A stretch of DNA of 64,000 bases from the NCBI RefSeq assembly GCF_019925205.1, contig NC_083564.1, positions 5,151,491-5,215,490 of the forward strand. Direction: 5' to 3'. The translations under genes and the position numbers were made by a program. This document shows positions 46,764 through 59,033 of this stretch, in pieces. The notes under the pieces were generated by a model. It was not told the origin of the DNA. It saw only the letters and a program-made list of their open reading frames with translations, and made no database searches. How positions within the stretch are numbered: the first letter of the stretch is position 1; every line of letters starts with the position of its first letter. The stretch comes from Metopolophium dirhodum. Lineage: Eukaryota; Arthropoda; Insecta; Hemiptera; Aphididae.

Positions 46764-48522
46764 GGTCTTTGTTCCAGATTTACAATATACAAGGGGAGCT
46801 AACACGCGTTGTACATCATAATATCCGTCCCTTTTTTTTATCTCATTATACTAAATAATATTTGAGAGATGTTTTTAAATTTAAAATACCATGAATGGTG
46901 AATTAATAAATAAAACATGTAGATATATTTACGTGGTATACGATGACGGAATACATAATGTTGTAACTTTAATAACAATAATTGTTACTGACTTCGCTAT
47001 AACAGTTTTCCACTGTGAATGATGCGCGTCGTGCCAACAAATTCCGGCTAAAAAACGACACAACTGCTGCTTGCATCGTCATTATATCATAATATAGATA
47101 TCTAGGTACTCAAAACTATTTTTTATAAAAAAAAAAAAAAGACGCGTCTCTGAGAACACGAGACGAGTACCAAAGCCAGCGAGCGGAACGAGACGACGTT
47201 GCGGGCAAAGAGCGGAGGGGGTCAGAAGGGGTGATGTGAAATCGGTATCAGTGGCTGTGCAATTAATTAAATTTCAGCGGTAATGATGTAAACGTCACCG
47301 GCGACACCACCGGCGCTGAGCCCTTCGCATATAGCCGGAAGAAAGTTTACCGGCAAACAATATGAGCCGCGCGCGAGCGTTATTAAAATACGGTGAAATT
47401 TCGATTTAAACGAACGCTGACTACTTAACGCGATTGTTATTAAATCGCCTACGGAGTCGTTGTTGCAGTCACGACGACGGAAATGCTGCAGCGATCGCGT
47501 CTGTACCTACATACATATATATTATATAGTACTACCTATATATAGACCACTACCGCGGTTGTTCGCCTCGGGACGAAAGGGTAAAAAATGAATAATTCGT
47601 TACACATAAAACGGATCCGAAAACGTCTTAATTCACTACTCGTGTTTATGAAATATAACGTATAATATAATATTATGTACTGCAAGTACCGTACAATTCT
47701 TGCTCGCCGGATTCGACAAGTGTACATAATATAACGGTAAATCTAGACGTTTCGTTCATGCGAAACAAATTTCTATTTAATGAGACGGCCGGCGGTATTG
47801 CCAAGGTAAAGTCTGTTTGGCGTCGAACCGTCGTATTTTATTATATTATTAATGTATAATATGTACATGCGATAGAATGAAATTAACATACAATTTATTA
47901 TAGTAGTGATGATTGTATATAAATTATAATATATTTTAAATTTAAAATCGGTTCGTTCCTGATTTTCAAACACTTAACGACGTAGGTACTTATAATGCTT
48001 TGTGAAAGTATTATAACGAAGGCTGACATTTCGATTAACTTTGAATATTGTTTCCGAATCTGCAGGGTACACGATACTCTTTTTTATTTTTCAGTTTTTT
48101 GCATCCTTTTACAATTTTAAATGTTAAGGTAATTTTTTAATTTTTAGACCAATTTAGGATTTTTGGGGTGGTTTTTTAAGTTATTGGATCTAACGATTAA
48201 TTTTAAGATTTTAAAATACTTTTACATGATTCTTATACACATTTAACCAACTAAAACACTATGTACAAGTAAATAAATATAAAATCTAAACCTGTAAAAA
48301 AATATTGTTTTTCCGGATTAAAGAAGTCTAAAACCGAATCTGTACAACTTTGTTACAATCCTTAAAAATGTATATTGTCGTTTAAACCAAATTCATATTA
48401 GAATTTATATCGAAATTATTAAAAATGAAAACAATGTGGTGCACTAAAATGTGAATTATTCGGAATTTTTAGGGTAGGTATAATAGTCTTTTTTCAAAGA
48501 CTAATTATAATATAATAGGTAC

Positions 48523-48562
<40 letters not shown>

Positions 48563-48652
48563 AATAACCAGTATACAATAAATAATATGAGAAACGAATA
48601 ATTTACAAGCCTAGGTATGGCGTATACATAATAATCTTATAATGAAACGTGA
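46764..48652. other. Non-coding DNA including a complex block at 47140-47480
   Basis: 47140-47480 is a compact CpG-bearing block of high complexity without ORFs. It contains CAATTAATTAAATT (homeodomain-type core sites) and GTCACCGGCGACACCACCGG. It is a candidate regulatory element. The rest is AT-rich, with a (TA)n tract at 48526-48560. Confidence 0.4.
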
Positions 48653-48906
48653 TATTGTATAAACATCATCGAAGAAATATTTCTTCGAAGGAAACCCGTT
48701 GTGACTGTGCGGAGTATCAAATACCGACCATTCCGTTTTTTCGGAAAACCTTTAGAGGTGGGAAAAATCTTGTTCGCTCGGTACACCTACTCGTACGAAC
48801 CCACACGTTGTGTCAGAGATATTCGGCGCGGATCGTCGGCCGGCAACGATTTCGCATCGGTCGAACCGACGTCCTCCAACGGGTCCGGCGGCGTGTTGAA
48901 TTCTTA
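48653..48906 (+). CDS. Candidate terminal exon, unidentified protein
   Basis: A frame open for 84 codons to TAA at 48904 reads as ordinary protein in its later half: RYTYSYEPTRCVRDIRRGSS then NDFASVEPTSSNGSGGVLNS. No ATG is in frame, so it would have to be an internal or last exon. A modest acceptor (TTTCTTCGAAG|G, boundary near 48690) exists. The overlapping frame at 48649-49002 is Arg-rich and looks like the shadow. An 18-bp palindrome (CGAAGAAATATTTCTTCG) lies at the proposed boundary. No family is recognised. Confidence 0.3.
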
Positions 48907-49303
48907 AAACGGACGGGAAATATTTCTATTTTCTCGTTTGTGAAATTCCGTCAACTCGCTTCCCCGCCGACGCGTTTCCGGTACCGCCGCCACCGCCAAT
49001 AATGACCCCGAAACCTCGCAGCCACGACACCGGATTTGGCGCGTTGGTGGCGTGATGGGGTGGGGTGGGGGGGGGGGGCGAGTAGTTAACGTTGTTCGGG
49101 GTCTACCTGCGGATAACAAATGGATGTCAGGGCTCACAAAGATTTAACAACCGGATAGTAGTGGTGGTAGGGGGATTTTCTCGCGGCGCGTTTGAAAAAT
49201 GTCTGATTCCGACGGTTTTAGCCGGTCTCTAACACCCTACCCCTCAACCGACCATCACCACGATACCATCCCCGCATGTACCTTTCTCTAGAACGACACG
49301 GTA

Positions 49304-49359
<56 letters not shown>

Positions 49360-50483
49360 CCGTTCTAGCGAGAAGTGTGGGTGTGTGTGTGCGTGCTAAC
49401 GCCTTTTGATGTCTGTAATGGCAACGGGAAACGTAAAGAAGAAAAATGATTTGCCGCCGCGCGGAACGACGGTACGAATAGAGACGTGAGAGATAGAAAG
49501 TGTGGAAAAGACAGACGATCCTTTAAAAGAACGACGGCGACGACGACTTCCGCACTTGCAAAACCCGGAGACTGAGTACGCTATCGTTTCCCCGGAAGAA
49601 ATCGTATTCTAAACAGCCGGACAGCGTGCTGCATCCGTCCATTGTGTGGCTGTCGGAAACGATAAATAGCCAATACCTATACATGCGATCAAAGTCGGTG
49701 GGTGTTCGATTTCCCGCGTCTGAAGAAGATTCGCGACGGAACGTCCGATGTCTTAAGGAGATAAACTCACACTTATCGTGAACAATCGGCTAGCATCGGA
49801 TTCGTTTCCCCGGCCTCAGGTTATTTTGTTGGATTCCGCGTAAAAGGTCGTTCGTGTGTTAGACGGTTTTTTTTGTTCCGGTGGCTTTGGAGCGTTACAA
49901 CATTATTATAATAACAACAGCCGAGTACACGACGAACACTCGAAATCGGCTCGATAAACAATTAACATAATAATAATAATAATAATAATAATAATATTAC
50001 CTATGTAATGTAATTTTCGTATGAAAAATATACATCGACTACACCTTTTATCACTGTATAAAGCGTATATATAATATATATATATTATGACTTGCGTGCA
50101 TTTAATATTATACTACTATATTTCGATCTTTGCGAAGGCTTTGACTCCGATAATAAATCACTGGCTTAATATTTCGCGGATGTTAATGTACATTTACATT
50201 ATGATGATAAAATGTACGTTTACGACCCATTAACCGTTTGATCGGATCGGTAAAGTCGTATTCAAATGTCTGGAAAGTTGGGCCGTTAGTCTACAGAAAT
50301 TATCTCGAGTCCTGCTGCCGATGTTATCTCGAGCGCGTGTGTGTCCTACGATGATAGGGGTCGCAAAGTGTACATTACACTGTAATAGTACTAATTGCGG
50401 ACAAAGTTATTTTCAGTGTACATAATATTATTATGTGTTTTCGTGCGATCCTCCCCAAGTCGGGGTGACCGCAAATAATATAT
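48907..50483. other. CpG-rich block with microsatellites
   Basis: 48640-49920 is CpG-rich and contains a G12-13 run at about 49067, a long (TG)n and a second TG-rich tract at 49376-49394. No exon is supported. From 49920 the sequence becomes AT-rich, with (AAT)n at 49970-49996. Confidence 0.5.
49309..49356 (+). repeat. (TG)24 microsatellite
   Basis: Uninterrupted TG units over 48 bases, likely length-variable between individuals. The alternating purine-pyrimidine sequence can adopt Z-DNA. Confidence 0.95.
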
Positions 50484-50550
50484 ATGCTGAATTTTCGAGG
50501 TGTGGCCGTATCGTCTCACACTGTTCGTCGTCCGGTCGCCCCTCCGAGTT
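50484..50550 (+). CDS. Weak candidate first exon
   Basis: An ATG at 50484 opens 22 codons (MLNFRGVAVSSHTVRRPVAP then PS) and reaches CGAGTT|GTAAGTACC, a donor with a perfect GTAAGT on the intron side but a poor exon side. The sequence is CpG-rich and complex. There is no recognisable product and no matched downstream exon. Confidence 0.2.
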
Positions 50551-50924
50551 GTAAGTACCTACGCGTTGTTGTTTCGGGCAAGATGCGTTCGGCCAAGTCG
50601 CAAGAATCTAAACTCGTTGGGACAAATCGGACCAAAGTCCTAACTAATTTATTATTATTATTATTATACCACACCGTTTTATTACCCGGTAATGTTCTCG
50701 TTATTATAATATTATGTCCTAGCGCGGACGGCACGCAAAGTCGTTCGTCTTGACAATGGTTTTATGATTATTTTAAATTTTATCATCATACTATACAAGT
50801 TGTACGTCATTGTTTTATCGCTGGATGTTTAAACTGTTTCTCCACGAATTAATGTGCTCCGAAATCAGCGTGTCGGACCAAAACAATGTCTGAATATATA
50901 TACCTAATAACAATATGTTTAACC
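50551..50924. other. Non-coding stretch
   Basis: No gene is supported; (TTA)n lies at 50648-50664. Confidence 0.5.
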
Positions 50925-51240
50925 ACCCTTCCATGGGTACACGACGCATCGTTCCCGCGTAGGCATCAAACCATAATCAACAAACTAAGAATTGTTCACA
51001 CTATCACACCTTATACCTAACACTCAGAAACATTGACTGAACATAAATGAATAACGAAAATGCACCTCATGCAACATCATAACTACGAAGAACACCTGCA
51101 GAGATATACTGATGTTCCCCTGCAACCTATGTCAGATATACTTGCGCCTGTTTAGAGATATCGAGTCTTCTTCATCTCCTCAAATAGACGAACCTGATCC
51201 AGAAACGTCAATAACCTTAGTAGTTGAGTCATATATTTAA
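50925..51240 (+). pseudogene. Fragment of a non-LTR retrotransposon (C-terminal RNase H side)
   Basis: Read with frameshifts on the plus strand, the order of motifs matches the end of a LINE polyprotein that carries RNase H. First comes RRHQTIINKLRIVHT, matching the family pattern RR..(V/I)I(N/S)RLRIGHT. Then comes HHNYEEHLQRYTDVPLQPMS, matching the (C)P.Y...R..F.........(L)..IL stretch. Then, in another frame, LLHLLK-stop-TNLIQK matches the FLKETNLI.KI end. Stops and at least two frameshifts make it dead. The conserved Cys residues expected between the first two motifs are not seen, probably deleted. Confidence 0.55.
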
Positions 51241-54200
51241 ATAATAAAAATAATAATAATATGTTTACTCGGTGGATTGGATTGCACGTTTGTATATAGT
51301 GTAATACTGTAATGCAAATTATACAATTTTCCATCCTAAATATTAATTTTTACAATCATTTTTATTCGTGACGGGTAATTTTTAGTCAAACTTTTCGAAA
51401 AATATAAAAGCATATTCATATTATGTTTTCAGTTAAAATCCTTAAAGAGAAAAACATCAAATTTATATTAAACTCAAAAACGTAAATATTGACGTGGAAA
51501 ATAAATACCTACAAGCAGTTAAACGGAACACATCGTGTCGCCGTATAGAGCATACGTCTCCAATTCATCTGAGATGACATGCGAAATGTATTATAATCAT
51601 CACGACGATTGGGATTTCTAAAAGACACCGAGTGGAACAATAATTATGTTACATTTTATATTATTACGGACTCGAGGAAGATGCGATTCCTTTCTACCTA
51701 TCGTACTACAAGATAATATTGAAATATTGCATAAGCCAAATCCGAAAACGCACGTCGTATTTTATGCGCGCCGATGGACAATAATAACCGCTAATCACAC
51801 GAACGGTTGTGCAGTTATTGTCTCGTATAATGTAACTGCAAAAGTTTAGTCAATTATTACCCGATAACGGCGACAACGAGACTGCGAAACGTGCATTTTC
51901 ACGCGAAAATGTGTATTGCTAAGCCTTTTACCTATTGCTCTACGTGAAATAGAGTCTCGTCAAACGCGCCTTTGATCGTAATAATTACGTTACGCTGCTT
52001 CGACATCCGACCCGCTTTACCCGACTGCGATATTTTAAAATAAGCGCATACTGCATCGTAATAATTTAAAACTAATTTGTTGACGAAACTTCACACGAAA
52101 ATAAATTAACGTTTCCTATATTAAAATTCATTAGGACTGCCACGACTATTATTTGTAGCTTAATATCGTACACTGTACACTGCAATAATTAATGTGTCGT
52201 AAATCGTCCAGATGTTGCACCCTCGAGGCTGCAGTAGTTGTAGTTTTTGTCTAGTATAAAGACATTTTTACTGCAATATTAATATGATTAATTGTTTCGT
52301 TCGCCGACACACACTCACGCTAACCGTTGGCTAAACCAGAATTCGAAAAAAAAAGGTTTTAAATTTAACAATTTTCATCGCCTCGCGTTTTAACAACTGT
52401 ACAATATAATAATATTAACGATATCATTTTATGTTTCTTCGGTCGATTACCCAATGCTAATCCCGTTATTTCCGCCACGTTTTTTTTTTTTATCATTATA
52501 CTTGTGTGCGCGTTAATGTAACGCCGTCCTTTATATAATAAATATAAAATATATAACTTCTAAAACCGTATTCTAAAAAGAGTGTAAAATGTTGTTGCTT
52601 TACCTCGATGAAAAAATAATATAATTTACTGTAGAATATGTATTATTACCTGAAACTTTCACATCTCGCGCCTTAATATGGACCAGGGTCATACCTACTC
52701 TATTCCATCACGCACTCGACTATTTCTGTAAAAAATATAAAATGCAATAATTAATGATAATAGTATTATTATAATAGCTACTGTCTTATCGCATAACTAA
52801 AATCCAATAAAACTACTTAATGTACAAGTGATTAGGCTGGTACCTAATTATTGCAAAAAAAAATCAACTGCTTGTGGTATAGAGTTTTAACTTTAAAGTG
52901 CATATTGTACCTACATTATTATGCGCATAGGTGGTATATACACATACGAAACCGTTCTTTAAGTATCTTTTTTTTTTGGCTGGGGGGAATACCTAATAAT
53001 ATTCGAGTCAAAATTAATAATAACAATAACTCAAGTGAAACGGAGGAGAAACAGTAAATTTTAATAAATATAACTTTTTACAGAGACAAAATAATAATAA
53101 TTTGTGTAATCAACGGTTCGGCAAGAATATTTGTAATAACGGCGGCGAGCATAATATATAATATAATATTATGTATATATCTTATATCAACATCGCTCCG
53201 CTCATTATTTTCCAATATTACTTATTTATTTTCAGCAACGGCAAAAAAGAATCCGAGAGATAATGATACAATAATAGTAATAATAATAAGTAATAACCGT
53301 ATACCTACCGGAGTCGCGGAATAGTTGTTCGATAAAAAAATAATGAAAAGATGAACTTTAGTAAAAAAAAAAAAAATGTCGTAGAAAATTTTGAAATAAC
53401 CGCCGTTGAATTTCTCCACAGATTTTAATATCAATAATAATATTATAGTATACTGTAAATTAAAATTTAAGCAATAACGCATTACGCTCATTTAAAAAAA
53501 TATTTATTTTCGTGCCAAATCTATGTAATATATGATTTTGCTTTTATTATATATTTGATTTCTACTTCATAAATTTAATCGTTTGTCGTTCGCGGAGGAT
53601 GTCCGTTCCGATATTACAATGTCGTCCGGTAAATAATAAGATGAAGTCTCAACCGCCCGTGGATAATATTATAAAAGGTGTGAACAGACATATTATTACT
53701 ATGGGTAAACATTGATTACACATTTTGTGCAATTGAATGTATTAATAATTCATACCTGTATTGTACCTATACGTATAAAAATCAGTTTCGAAAAAATGTT
53801 GTTATATTTCAATTACATTTGTAGTTGGCGTTTTTTGGTTAAAACACTATACCGTAATTCGCGTCCCTATTTCGTAGTTCAATATTATCTAATAGTTTTC
53901 GGACACTTTAGTTCTCGAGTTGCCCAACTTTTCGCAAATTTAAATACACATTATTCGATCATATCGCATAATATTATAAGCGACATAACGGACAGTTTAA
54001 CAGAATATGATATCGCTATACGAATACATCGCCGCGGTGCGTTATGCAATAATACTGTTGATATCGCGAACCGAACGAAACGGCAAAGAATAAAATAATA
54101 CGGACTCTGAGAATGTGAACTCTACTCGATGGGAAAAGTTACGGCGGTTCAAACGGATTTTTTGTTTTCCGAAAAAAAAAGTTTAATCACGTCTGCTCCG

Positions 54201-54604
54201 TCAAATTACTCACGGGCGATATTAGCTTAGATATATACGTACTGCAGGTGTTGGACGGTACAGTAAATTTTTAAGTCGTTACACGCGTCCGTTTCTCTCG
54301 GGCCGGTATAATATTTCGAGTGTTTATAAACGACTCCGCGGGATTAAGCGCCAGGCGTGCCTAAGCCGTCGTAGTACATTATATAGGTACGTGTTTTTTT
54401 TTTTTTTTTTTCGTTTATTTTTTCCGTTCCGCCCCGTCCCAGTAGACCTAACCTATAATACGCGCGCGTATATTTTATAATTTTTTTTCGCCCAAAGAGA
54501 TTATACTATATTTTATGAAATATTTCATCCCGTCATTTCGCGGCACACATATTTTTCATCAGACGTCGTTACGCGGTGAAGGCGTCCGACTGTATACAAC
54601 ACAC

Positions 54605-54639
<35 letters not shown>

Positions 54640-55953
54640 ATTATTATTATTATGTGTAGTATTATACGCACATAATATAATGCGCGGCGCAATGGGGTCG
54701 GTAGACTTTGTTTGGGGACACACGCACCCGCACACCCACACACCCACACACCCACACACGCACGTCGGGTGACTTCTTCCGCACCATCACCACCACCACC
54801 GCCCCTTCCCTGACACTGTACTCGGCGACCGTGGCCCAGGCGTATACTGACTGCGGTACGTGCGTGGAATAGTATTATTTGAATCCGAGAGCCGTGTGGG
54901 TGGAACGTGGGGTATGTGGGGGCTACGGGGTGGCGGAGGTCCACGGACTGCAGACCGTTGTTTACAGCATCAATTATAAATTACCGGACCGAAACGAACG
55001 CGACCTGACAATATATATATATATTTATTCGTTTGAACTCTGCGTGCTTTCATATACTTATGCCGATATATATATATTATATATATTTATATAAATTGTA
55101 TACTCGAATATGCCGAGAGTTGGCGATAACTGGACTGCTCACTCGATATCTCGACGGCGTAGAGTTGTTTGACTTAAATCGTAATATTGTCGTCTCCGCC
55201 GACCTACTAAAGAAGTATTATATAATCTCAAGCATTTTTCTAAAACCGTGTGACATTGATTTTTGTTGTTTTCTTCGCATTCTTAAGTCATGTGCACGCG
55301 CAGTACGACGGCGTCTTTTAGAACGGTAATCAGCCGCACCCATCTAATATAAAATAGTTTTCCTCTTCACTAACACCATTAATTTCCCTAGACTAACTTC
55401 GCGTATAGTTTCATAAATTACCGAGTAATTGCATATTTTATAATGTCAGAATAAATACTCGCACAATGTGAAATCATGTTTATTAATCGGTCAATTTTGA
55501 CCCGAGTGAGACGGGTTTCACAGTAATTTCCTAATAATTAGCTCCACTATAGTTTTTGATGTTATCAGGTCACGCAAATAAAATAACATCATACATATAA
55601 GTTACCTAATATTATGTTCTTAAAGTTTTAATTAGATCATAAAAATGATCGAATTTAAGACTGAGTAACATCAGAGTCTAAAAATCGTTGCGAAAGATAC
55701 CTATTATAGTGGAACGTGAAAATGTCTCTATTTTATAATTTATAATTTTTTATTATAAACGAGTTCATCATAAAAACAAATGAAGTAATATTGCAACAAA
55801 TGTAACAAAAAAAAAAAGTTTAATATGAATTGCAGTCTGCAGATAAGACCTCCAGCTAAAAAACACATTATTATTTATATTTATGTCGATATGTACAAAA
55901 AACTAGTAGTACTGTTAAAACTCTGAGACTACAAAATATACTAAGAGTATTTC
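51241..55953. other. Mostly non-coding DNA, CpG-rich at 54100-55000
   Basis: No gene is supported. ORFs at 51646-51849 and 53712-54098 (plus) have no domain. A CpG-rich block at 54100-55000 includes (TA)n at 54608-54635, (TTA)n after it, and a CCCACACA-rich tract at 54720-54766. The rest is AT-rich. Confidence 0.5.
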
Positions 55954-55964
55954 GAGGTATTCTT
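55954..55964. other. Target-site duplication, left copy
   Basis: GAGGTATTCTT, repeated exactly at 56828-56838 on the far side of the Jockey insertion. Confidence 0.75.
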
Positions 55965-56827
55965 TTTTTTTTTTTATTTTATATATGAAATAATTTACAA
56001 TCCATACAACGTTAAATACAATAAGCAAATTTAATATTTATTGGTAAGTGACAGGAGAATTTAACATATGTGGGCAGTCACTCCGCTGCACCACCTGGCC
56101 GGGTACATATTAAGTATCCAGGGTTTTTTTTTTTTTATTAGGTCTCTAGGCCACTGTCTTTTGAGTCTTCTACATACATTACCAGGAAGTGAAGTGGAAG
56201 AAAGTTGTTTTATTAATGGGTTATGCGAGAGGTTAAGTTGGCGTGAAATTTAAAGTAGATTTAAAGAAGATTATTGTTTGTGAGGTACCAAGGAGAGGAT
56301 GTTATCACTCGTAGGCAGATGGATTGAAAAGCCTGAAGCGTTTTGGTATTGGATGACTTTGCAGTAGGTACCCCATAACTGAATACCGTATGTCCAACCC
56401 GGTCGAATTATTGATTTGTACATAATAAGTTTATTGGATAGGGAAAGTTTGGATTTTAAGAGTGGTCTAAGGATATGAAGTCTAGAGTTAATAGTTTTAT
56501 GTGTGGGCTCCAGGTTAAGCGTTTATCAATAGTTAGACCAAGATATTTAACTTCGCTTACCTTTGGAATTGTTAGATTGTTTAGCTAATAGGTGGAGAAT
56601 CTAGATTTCTAAGTGAGAAAGTTACTTGAACAGATTTATTTTCGTTTTTTTTTTGATTTTCCGTCTGTTTGCCCACAAGCTGATCATATTTAAATGGTTT
56701 TGGATCATTTCACTGGCTGTGACGTGGTTTTCGTGGAGACGTTTATTAGCGTGTCGTCAGCGTATGTGCCTGAAGATGTATAGAAGGTCTTGAGTACGTC
56801 GTAAGTGAAAATCGAATATAAGGAATG
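55965..56827 (-). pseudogene. 5'-truncated Jockey-clade retrotransposon
   Basis: Read on the minus strand, the element starts inside the reverse transcriptase, just before a TYADDT motif (the catalytic YADD of RT motif C, near 56770-56752). It continues through the conserved thumb-side sequence VKYLGLTIDKRLTWSPHI (about 56554-56500) and LRPLLKSKLSLSNKL then RPGWTYGIQLWG (about 56470-56360). It then goes through the C-terminal region to a 3' end with a poly-A tail (the T-run at 55963-55974 on the plus strand). No RNase H follows, as expected for Jockey. Internal stops and frameshifts show it is dead. Flanking 11-bp target duplications define the insertion. Confidence 0.85.
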
Positions 56828-56838
56828 GAGGTATTCTT
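56828..56838. other. Target-site duplication, right copy
   Basis: GAGGTATTCTT, identical to 55954-55964. It marks the 5' truncation point of the retrotransposon. Confidence 0.75.
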
Positions 56839-57635
56839 AAAAAATAAATTATTGTTAGAGACCCATCTTAGCTAAAAGAAATGATCCATCATCGATAGCC
56901 ATTATTTCAGATGCTAATCATGGCGAATACATTGAAAATTCTATTCATTCAGCCGTCTTTACGCGGTGAACATTAGTACACTATACAGGGTGAACATATC
57001 GTATTTTTCAGCATTACGTTCCATCCGTAGTATGTTCATGTACTTCTGGAAAAAAAGATTCTTAAGTTCTTTTTTTCCCGGTTCACGATAAAATAAGTAA
57101 TGAATCTGTTTTAAAAGGTTACAAGACGTCACCACGTGGAGAGTATAATATGCTTTCGTTCAAATATTTGTTTTTATAATATTAATATTATTGTGCAAAA
57201 CGGCATAATATTATAATGTCACCGATTTCCCTTTTTAATTTTGTTTTTTTTTTTAAATTTAATAATTTTTGTTTCAACTTTCATTTTATATAATATAACA
57301 CAACTAAACAATAATAATTATGTGACAACATTCACAATATATACTTGTATACATATATATGATTATATTTTAGTTGTGACTCGCGGAATCGTATTTCTCG
57401 TACGACGGGCGACACACTCGGCTAGCCAATATTGGCGCCTTAGCGTTTCCGGACAAACTACCAAAACTTTGATCGCTGGATGAAAAAAAGAAGAAAAAAA
57501 ACGTACAAAAAATATATTATTCTGTATAAATAATATACAGAGGGGGTGCATCGGAATTACCGCCGCGGACGTCCGGATACGTTTTTTGATTGCGATCGAA
57601 CCGTTTTTATTTCTCTTTTACTCTCTTTTACTCTT

Positions 57636-57677
<42 letters not shown>

Positions 57678-59002
57678 CATCGTCTGGCCATCGACTGAGC
57701 GGGTTCGCGATTTCGTGTTCTATATATATATAAATATATTATATACAATACGAACGAATATATATATATATATATATATTATTGCATAAAAGGTCCCATT
57801 GTGCGCGTTTTCCATTTCTTTCTCTCTCCCTCCAACGCACAAACACACACACGCACATACAGCCCCCGCCTCTTACCACTCCTATGTTTTTTTTTCTCCA
57901 CCGCGGACTCGGTCCTGCTGCAGATAAAGGGGCGGATGATAATTTTCGATCCATGGCTGCATTAAATTGTCCTCTTGGCTGGATACGGTTTACGTACCAC
58001 AATATATATTATATAATATATATATAAGTCTTCCGAACTAGGGGATGTTTAGGGGGACGCCGGGGAGGGTATAATGGGTAGAGCAAGTGTTATATTGTCG
58101 GACGGCTATCTGCAGCTGACACGCAACCCGCCGACCGACCGTCCCCCCCCCTCTGCCGGTCCGCACCACCGCCGAATGTGCTTCCTGTGCCCTGCGACCC
58201 TCCCCTACAACAGCCGCTTTGCGCAAAGGTCGACGGTTGTCGTGACGTGGAAAAGTCGTAAATTTAAAGGATCCCCAGCACGACGACGACGACAATTGGT
58301 TGGCAGATCGTTATTATTATTATATACGCACAGAGGCCCGCTGCGCACGTTTTTATTTTTCTTCTCTATCAAGGTACCGCCAATCTTATATACCTACAGT
58401 ATTATTACTATAAATAATATACGTATATATTTACACTTATCATACTTTGCGGCTTTTCCGAATTTTTTATTATTTTCGGTTTATTTTTTTTTTTACATAT
58501 TAAAAAGTCGACGGCGGCTGCAGCAACATTCCCATTTTCCATACATAATAATATATATAATAATATTATTATAATTTATTACATCACGATTCATGGTGTA
58601 TTGTGTTACAATATGCGTGTACGCACGTTGCGGCGCGTTCAAAAGAATTGTGTTCGACCTTTACGCACTCGAAGGGTTTACGCAATGCACGTACAAACAT
58701 AACGATATTATGCATGCGAATACCTACGTGTGTGTGCGTAAATATTATTATCGTGAAACGTCCTATTCTTTGGAAAAATAAAAGGCAACAAATTCTCCAC
58801 GCCTTTTACAATACTAAATAATATTGTCGTAATCGCGGTAACAACGACCAACGCGGTTTAGACGCAATTAAATACCGCGGTATAAAGGCGGCACCCTGGT
58901 TGCGTGGATGTGAGTGTGTATATAGTTGTCGTGCTTATTGTTTTTTCGATTTCGCACAACTATTCTCGAAACAATAATATACGCGTGTTACAATAACACA
59001 TT

Positions 59003-59033
<31 letters not shown>

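Noticed and set aside
58074..58574. 166-codon plus-strand ORF
   Set aside because: It starts in CpG-rich DNA, crosses homopolymer C and T runs and ends in Ile/Tyr repeats; nothing protein-like beyond composition.
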